Assembly: GCF_013408985.1 (NCBI RefSeq) | Contig: NZ_JACBZT010000001.1 | Coordinates: 1,612,001 to 1,676,000, forward strand | Reading direction: 5' to 3' | DNA length: 64,000 nucleotides | Origin: Petropleomorpha daqingensis | Lineage (GTDB): Bacteria > Actinomycetota > Actinomycetes > Mycobacteriales > Geodermatophilaceae | Part shown: in pieces, positions 61,907 through 64,000 of the stretch | How positions within the stretch are numbered: the first letter of the stretch is position 1 | Layout: the number at the start of each line of letters is the position of its first letter | The notes under the pieces: generated by a model | Told to the model about the DNA's origin: nothing | The model's database searches: none | The model's input: only the letters and a program-made list of their open reading frames with translations | Translations under genes and position numbers: made by a program

Positions 61907-63664
61907 ATGCCGGGACGGCGCCGCCGCAGCAGCTCGACCACCCGCACGCGCTCGACGTCGTCGACGTCCTCGCGGACGGCGTCGTCGCGCACCCCGTCCA
62001 AGCGCGCGACGACGAAGAAGCCCGCGGCGAAGAAGCCCGCGCCGGAGCTGCCCACCCCCGGCCCCGGCGAGCGCGTCTGGGTGCTGGCCGTGCCGTTCCG
62101 GGCGCCCGCTCCCGGCGCGCAGTGGCGGCCCGACCTGCAGGCGCACATCTGGGTCGGCGCAGACCTGCCCGGGGAGCTCGCGGCCTACGAGTCGGCGCCG
62201 TACACCTTCGAGCGCTTCCTCGAGGACGAGCTGAACGCCGAACCGCGCCCGGTGCCGGCCGGGCGGCCGCTGACACCGCGCGAGGAGCAGTGGGCCGGGG
62301 CCGACGCGATCGTGGCGCACGCCGAGGCCGGGGGCCGGGTGTTCCTGCTCGGCGACGACCCGGGCGTGGGCAAGACCGGCACCGCGATCCTCGCCGCGCG
62401 CGAGATCGCCGAGCAGCGGGGCGGCAACCGGGTCCTCGTCGTCGCCGACCGGCCCGCGGCGATCACCATCCCGCACTGGACCCGCTCGATCGCCGGGTTC
62501 GGCGACGGCGGCCTGCGCTGGTGCGTGACCACCTGGGACCGGCTGGCCAAGGTGAGCAAACTGGGCTTCGACGTCGTCATCGGCGACGAGGCGCACATGG
62601 TCCGGCACACGACCACCCAGCGCTGGAAGCACTGGAAGGCCGTCTCCGGCGCCGGCCGGGTCAAGGACGCCCCGTTCGTCCTGGCCGCGACGGCGACCCC
62701 GGCGCACACGCCGCTGGAGCTGCCGTACCTGGCGCCGCAGTTCGCCCAGCACCACGACGAGCCGCTGCGCGCGTGGTCGGACCTGCCGGCGCGGCTGTCG
62801 GCGCTCGGCTTCGCCGTCGAGAAGGGCCGCTACGGCTGGCAGTGGACCGAGGACCCCGACGCCCGCCGCGCCGACCTGTCCCGCCTGCAGGGGTGGCTGA
62901 CCGACGCGCAGCCGCCCGCGACGCTGCACCGCCCCGCGCCGTGGGGGCCGGTGAGCGTCACCGGCACCCCGGTCGCGCTCACCCCGGCCGAGCGGGCCTC
63001 CTACGAGTCCGGGTGGCAGGAGTTCCGCGCCGAGATGCAGCTGGCCCGCAAGGGCCGGCAGACCGCCCGCGGCCGCGCGGCGCTGCTGCGCTTCCGGCAG
63101 AAGGCAGGGCTGATCCGCGTGCAGGCCACGGTCGACTGGGTCAAGGCGCAGGTCGAGGCCGAGCGCCAGGTGGCGGTGTCGGTCGAGTTCGTCGAGACGG
63201 CCGCCGACCCGATCCGCGAGGCGCTGCTGGACGCCGGCATCGCCGTCGCCGGCATCTACGGCCGCGACCGGTTCGACGTCGAGGCCGAGCGGCTGCGCTT
63301 CCAGAGCGGCAAGGCGCCGGTCTGCGTGTTCACCGTGACCGCCTCGATCAGCCTGCACGCCGGCGAGCTGCTGCCCGACGGGTCGACCGCCTCCGACGCC
63401 CCCCGGGTGGGCCTGTTCCACCAGCCGCGGTTCTCCGGCATCCAGGCCCGGCAGGTCACCGGCCGCACCCACCGCGACGGCAAGACCTCGCCGTGGCGGG
63501 TGGCCTACGCCGAGGACACCGTCGAGGAGCAGGTGGCCCGCGTGATGGTGGAGCGGCTGGCCGTCAGCGGCTCCACCGCGGGCGCCGACACGTCGTCGCT
63601 GCAGGAGATCGCCGAGCTCCTCGACGCCGACTGGCTGCCCGCGGCCGCGCTCACCGACGCCTGA
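61907..63664 (+). CDS. SNF2-like helicase/ATPase with basic histone-H1-like tail
   Basis: 585 aa. The first ~50 residues are Arg/Ser/Thr then Lys/Pro/Ala repeats (KRATTKKPAAKKPAP), like a DNA-binding H1-type tail. ATPase lobe 1 has Walker A FLLGDDPGVGKTGTA near residue 148, motif II VIGDEAHM near 228 and motif III LAATATPAHT. Lobe 2 has SVEFVETAADPIREALLD, CVFTVTASISLHAGELLPDG and motif VI RQVTGRTHRDG near 525. It is smaller and divergent from the SWIM-SNF2 protein 10 kb upstream. Such helicases occur in actinobacterial chromosomes and phages; no phage genes are adjacent. Function unproven. Confidence 0.82.
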   Translation: MPGRRRRSSSTTRTRSTSSTSSRTASSRTPSKRATTKKPAAKKPAPELPTPGPGERVWVLAVPFRAPAPGAQWRPDLQAHIWVGADLPGELAAYESAPYTFERFLEDELNAEPRPVPAGRPLTPREEQWAGADAIVAHAEAGGRVFLLGDDPGVGKTGTAILAAREIAEQRGGNRVLVVADRPAAITIPHWTRSIAGFGDGGLRWCVTTWDRLAKVSKLGFDVVIGDEAHMVRHTTTQRWKHWKAVSGAGRVKDAPFVLAATATPAHTPLELPYLAPQFAQHHDEPLRAWSDLPARLSALGFAVEKGRYGWQWTEDPDARRADLSRLQGWLTDAQPPATLHRPAPWGPVSVTGTPVALTPAERASYESGWQEFRAEMQLARKGRQTARGRAALLRFRQKAGLIRVQATVDWVKAQVEAERQVAVSVEFVETAADPIREALLDAGIAVAGIYGRDRFDVEAERLRFQSGKAPVCVFTVTASISLHAGELLPDGSTASDAPRVGLFHQPRFSGIQARQVTGRTHRDGKTSPWRVAYAEDTVEEQVARVMVERLAVSGSTAGADTSSLQEIAELLDADWLPAAALTDA

Positions 63665-63742
63665 CAGGGGACCGCGCGGTTCCGACCTCACCGCGCGGCG
63701 GCACGGACCTACTATCCGTGCACCCTTCGAGAGGAGCCGTCC

Positions 63743-64000
63743 GTGGCCGATTCTGCGGACACCGCCGACCTGCTGTCCCACGTCGACCTGTTCACGGGCC
63801 TGTCGGGGCGCCAGCTCAAGCGACTCGCCGACCGGTCCAAGGAGGTCCGGCACGACGCGGGGCACGAGGTGACCACCGAGGGCGCCCTCGGTCTGGGGTT
63901 CCACCTGATCCTCGACGGCGAGGCGACCGTGAGCCAGGGCGGGACGACGCTGCGCACGCTCGGTCCGGGCGACTACTTCGGCGAGATCAGCATGATCGAC
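63743..64000 (+). CDS. Cyclic-nucleotide-binding-domain protein (5' part)
   Basis: 86 codons to the window edge from the GTG at 63743, with GAGAGGAG 8 nt ahead. DLLSHVDLFTGLSGRQLKRLAD is the opening of a cNMP-binding/CRP-type domain. FHLILDGEATVSQGG and LGPGDYFGEISMID are the start of the phosphate-binding cassette. Either a CRP/FNR-type regulator or a stand-alone cNMP sensor; the part that would decide lies beyond the window. Confidence 0.8.
   Translation, partial: MADSADTADLLSHVDLFTGLSGRQLKRLADRSKEVRHDAGHEVTTEGALGLGFHLILDGEATVSQGGTTLRTLGPGDYFGEISMID

Overview
The window is one gene-dense stretch of a very high-GC chromosome. GTG starts are frequent, ATGA/GTGA stop-start overlaps are common, and several starts sit 6-7 nt after a TAnnnT-like -10 with no leader. 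Together with the gene content (large NAD-glutamate dehydrogenase, LOV/PAS/GAF-PP2C phosphatases, a DUF222-HNH protein, actinobacterial SNF2 ATPases) this points to a motile actinobacterium. A member of the Geodermatophilaceae or a close relative is my inference, not something the sequence proves. I saw no rRNA, tRNA, CRISPR array or insertion sequence.

Layout. 1-7.2 kb: the 3' end of a YaaA-like gene, an amidase, the 1,648-aa NAD-glutamate dehydrogenase and a small holin-family membrane protein. 7.3-13 kb (+ strand): a CheB-type methylesterase with a C-terminal Cys/His module, an AAA ATPase, an alpha/beta hydrolase, and a PAS-GAF-PP2C phosphatase followed by an RsbW-like ATP-binding protein. 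13.1-32.5 kb (- strand): a chemotaxis locus. In transcription order it holds six paralogous chemoreceptors, cheA (two CheW-like domains), cheW, an unrecognised gene, a small membrane protein with a receptor-like C-terminal tail, cheB, cheR, cheY, a CheX-like gene, a second cheY and a second CheX-like gene. Near-canonical sigma28 (FliA/WhiG-type) promoters lie in front of cheA and cheB, so the locus is probably under motility-sigma control. No flagellar or pilus genes are in view.

32.6-40.2 kb (- strand): osmolyte and ion stress. otsA-otsB make trehalose; asnO plus an N-acetylglutaminylglutamine synthetase make the dipeptide osmolyte NAGGN; a crcB-DUF190-crcB set exports fluoride; and there is a Bcp-like peroxiredoxin. 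40.3-51.1 kb: a secreted subtilisin-like protease, L-2-hydroxyglutarate oxidase, two small membrane proteins behind a 9-codon leader ORF, a Gly/Tyr/Asp-rich protein, a PAS-LOV-GAF-PP2C blue-light phosphatase, a flavin reductase, an HMG-CoA-lyase-like enzyme, a PAS-GGDEF diguanylate cyclase and phosphoglucomutase.

51.2-64 kb: a SWIM-SNF2 ATPase, a helicase-associated (XPB/Ssl2-N-like) protein, a DUF222-HNH protein, an alpha/beta hydrolase, and a NAD-kinase-fold protein coupled to an SPFH protein. A Nudix-wHTH (NrtR-like) regulator is divergent from that pair and shares a promoter region with two matching operators. A second SNF2-like ATPase with a basic tail follows, then the start of a cyclic-nucleotide-binding protein.

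Signals that the gene list does not explain: a 29-bp spaced motif at three loci in the first 8.5 kb; two parS-like palindromes 14 kb apart; paralogous promoter-plus-hairpin spacers between the receptor genes; and the receptor-tailed mini membrane protein inside the che locus.
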